The notes under the pieces are model-generated. The model did not search any database. It was not told the DNA's origin and worked only from the letters and a program-made list of their open reading frames with translations. Positions 12,593-13,504 of a stretch of 13,504 nucleotides of DNA are shown here, piece by piece. The stretch is taken from positions 1 to 13,504 of the forward strand of contig CAZJHX010000225.1 of assembly GCA_964545715.1 (NCBI GenBank). The letters are read 5' to 3'. The stretch comes from CAZJHX01 sp964545715 (GTDB lineage Bacteria > Myxococcota_A > UBA9042 > GCA-2863065). Numbering within the stretch: position 1 is the stretch's first letter; each line of letters begins with the position of its first letter. Both the position numbers and the translations under genes were made by a program.

Positions 12593-13504
12593 TCAGGGCG
12601 TGAGGTTCACGACGAAGGTGCCGGTGACCGTGAATGGCGGCATGACGCCCGCCGCCGGATCCTCCCACGTGCCCTTGGCCGAGATCGTCAGCGTGTAGGT
12701 GCCGGGTGGGAAGGCCTCGCCCTTGGGGTTGCCGGTGTCGGACGGGCCGCCCCAGTTCACGCCGTCCCACTCGAAGACGCCGTCGTAGGTGCCCGCTTTG
12801 AGAGTGACGGGGACCTCGCTCGGGCCCTGACAAAGCCCGGTGTCACAGATGCAGTAGTTCTGATCGTTGCCGTTCACGCGTCCGAACGTGATGAGCCCGC
12901 TGGGTCCCGGTTGACCGCACCAACCGGCGTCCTGGGGCTTGGGCAGCACGCCGGGGAGGTCGTCTTCGACCACGACCTGGTAGCCGAACTTCAGACCGGC
13001 GGCGGCCTCGGCCAGCGTCCATGAGCAGGCGCTGGTGGAGAAGGTGATGCTGACGCCGGGCAGGTCGCTGTCGATGGTCGTGCCGCACTTGGCGGGTGGC
13101 GGGATCTCGACGCATGAGACCTGGTTGTCTTTGTCGCAGGCGCAGGAGCAGGCGCCTTGGATCTGGGCGCCGTCAAAGCCCTCGCAGACCGCGCACATCA
13201 GCGACGGACAGGCGGCCCAGTCCTCGGCGTCGGGCTGGCACTCCCAGCCGTTGTCGCCGCAGATCTCGCCGGGCAAAGGCAGGCCCCAGCACGTGTCCTC
13301 GGGGCAGTCGGTCGTAGCAATGCTGTCCGGCGGGCACACCCACGCGCCGTCGACGCACTCGGCGTCGCCCTTGATCCAATCTGAGCCGCAGCCGGCCATG
13401 CATAGCGGTGGGTCTTCCACGCACTTCGCGTCGCCGGTGTCCGTCGTGTCGTCGCCGGTGTCCGTCGTGTCGTCGCCGGTGTCCGTCGTGTCGTCGCCGG
13501 TGTC
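12593..13504 (-). CDS. 5'-truncated Cys-rich secreted protein with Asp/Thr repeat linker
   Basis: The frame stays open to the window edge, so the true start lies beyond it; 303 residues are visible. First comes a linker of DTGDDTT repeats, then KCVEDPPLCMAGC and at least three Cys-rich modules of about 35-40 residues with a recurring C-x-D-(N/G)-x-W-x-C core (ECVDGAWVCP, ICGDNGWECQP, ACDKDNQVSCVE). Many Cys residues argue for export and disulfides. The final 190 residues are beta-rich (GVSITFSTSACSWTL, KAGTYDGVFEWDGV, GTYTLTISAKGTW, FTVTGTFVVNL) and look like a carbohydrate- or protein-binding beta sandwich. The linker is typical of lipoproteins in Myxococcota-like bacteria, so a lipobox is expected upstream. 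A GTG at 13420 could be mistaken for the start, but coding continues in frame beyond it. Confidence 0.8.
   Translation of the reverse strand, partial: DTGDDTTDTGDDTTDTGDDTTDTGDAKCVEDPPLCMAGCGSDWIKGDAECVDGAWVCPPDSIATTDCPEDTCWGLPLPGEICGDNGWECQPDAEDWAACPSLMCAVCEGFDGAQIQGACSCACDKDNQVSCVEIPPPAKCGTTIDSDLPGVSITFSTSACSWTLAEAAAGLKFGYQVVVEDDLPGVLPKPQDAGWCGQPGPSGLITFGRVNGNDQNYCICDTGLCQGPSEVPVTLKAGTYDGVFEWDGVNWGGPSDTGNPKGEAFPPGTYTLTISAKGTWEDPAAGVMPPFTVTGTFVVNLTP
13431..13504 (-). repeat. 21-bp tandem repeat, 3.5 visible copies, running off the window
   Basis: Perfect 21-bp units occupy 13431-13451, 13452-13472 and 13473-13493, with an 11-bp partial to the edge. Read on the minus strand each encodes DTGDDTT. 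Units are identical at the DNA level, including synonymous sites, which points to recent slippage expansion. The period is a multiple of three, so copy changes keep the frame. Confidence 0.97.

Noticed and set aside
1..13504. Whole contig being archaeal
   Set aside because: Lipoboxes, MocR, EI24, LigC-type ligase and Shine-Dalgarno sites form a bacterial set; only GatDE is archaeal in character.
13431..13504. CRISPR array
   Set aside because: Units of 21 bp follow one another with no spacers and lie in frame within a coding sequence.

Overview
The window is 13.5 kb of GC-rich, densely coding bacterial DNA with third codon positions dominated by G or C. It carries lipoboxed surface proteins with Cys-rich modules and Asp/Thr or Ala/Gln/Pro/Glu repeat linkers, a MocR-type regulator, an EamA transporter, a LigC-type ligase and an EI24-type membrane protein. 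This combination is typical of Myxococcota and related former Deltaproteobacteria. The lineage is my inference and no marker gene fixes it. No tRNA, rRNA, insertion sequence or CRISPR array was seen, and no stretch over 300 bases lacks a gene.

Layout. (1) 3-173: the 3' end of a + strand gene. (2) 3091 to 272, minus strand: a compact unit of a MocR/GntR-aminotransferase regulator, a 120-residue FlgT_C-like protein (7 nt gap) and a metallophosphoesterase lipoprotein (4-nt overlap). (3) 3092-3283: a divergent control region with a 12-bp direct repeat and a palindrome. (4) 3284-4428, plus strand: a 37-residue single-pass membrane protein preceded by a near-perfect Shine-Dalgarno and overlapping, as ATGA, a YedA-like EamA exporter. 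(5) 4352-5764: a modular lipoprotein whose 5' end lies inside the transporter frame. (6) 6838 to 5768, minus strand: a LigC-type ATP-dependent DNA ligase. (7) 6893-10293: gatE and gatD, overlapping as GTGA and divergent from the ligase. (8) 11018 to 10290, minus strand: an EI24-family membrane protein, starting 9 bp from a divergent 190-residue membrane-anchored protein (11028-11600). (9) 13504 to 11584, minus strand: a 5'-truncated Cys-rich secreted protein with a 21-bp tandem repeat, followed 1 nt later by a saccharopine-dehydrogenase-like oxidoreductase.

The most notable content is the gatE-gatD pair. These encode the archaeal-type glutamyl-tRNA(Gln) amidotransferase, in which GatD (an asparaginase-like amidase) frees ammonia and GatE (GatB-like kinase core plus GAD and YqeY-like domains) uses it to convert Glu-tRNA(Gln) to Gln-tRNA(Gln). 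GatDE is the hallmark Gln-tRNA route of archaea, while bacteria normally use GlnRS or GatCAB. Here the operon looks intact, with catalytic residues present, and sits among clearly bacterial genes with matching base composition. This suggests an old, adapted acquisition that may be functional. A second theme is the new-looking microprotein coupled to the EamA exporter under probable MocR control. A third is very tight packing, with convergent ends overlapping or 3 nt apart and two divergent start pairs separated by only 9 and 54 bp.
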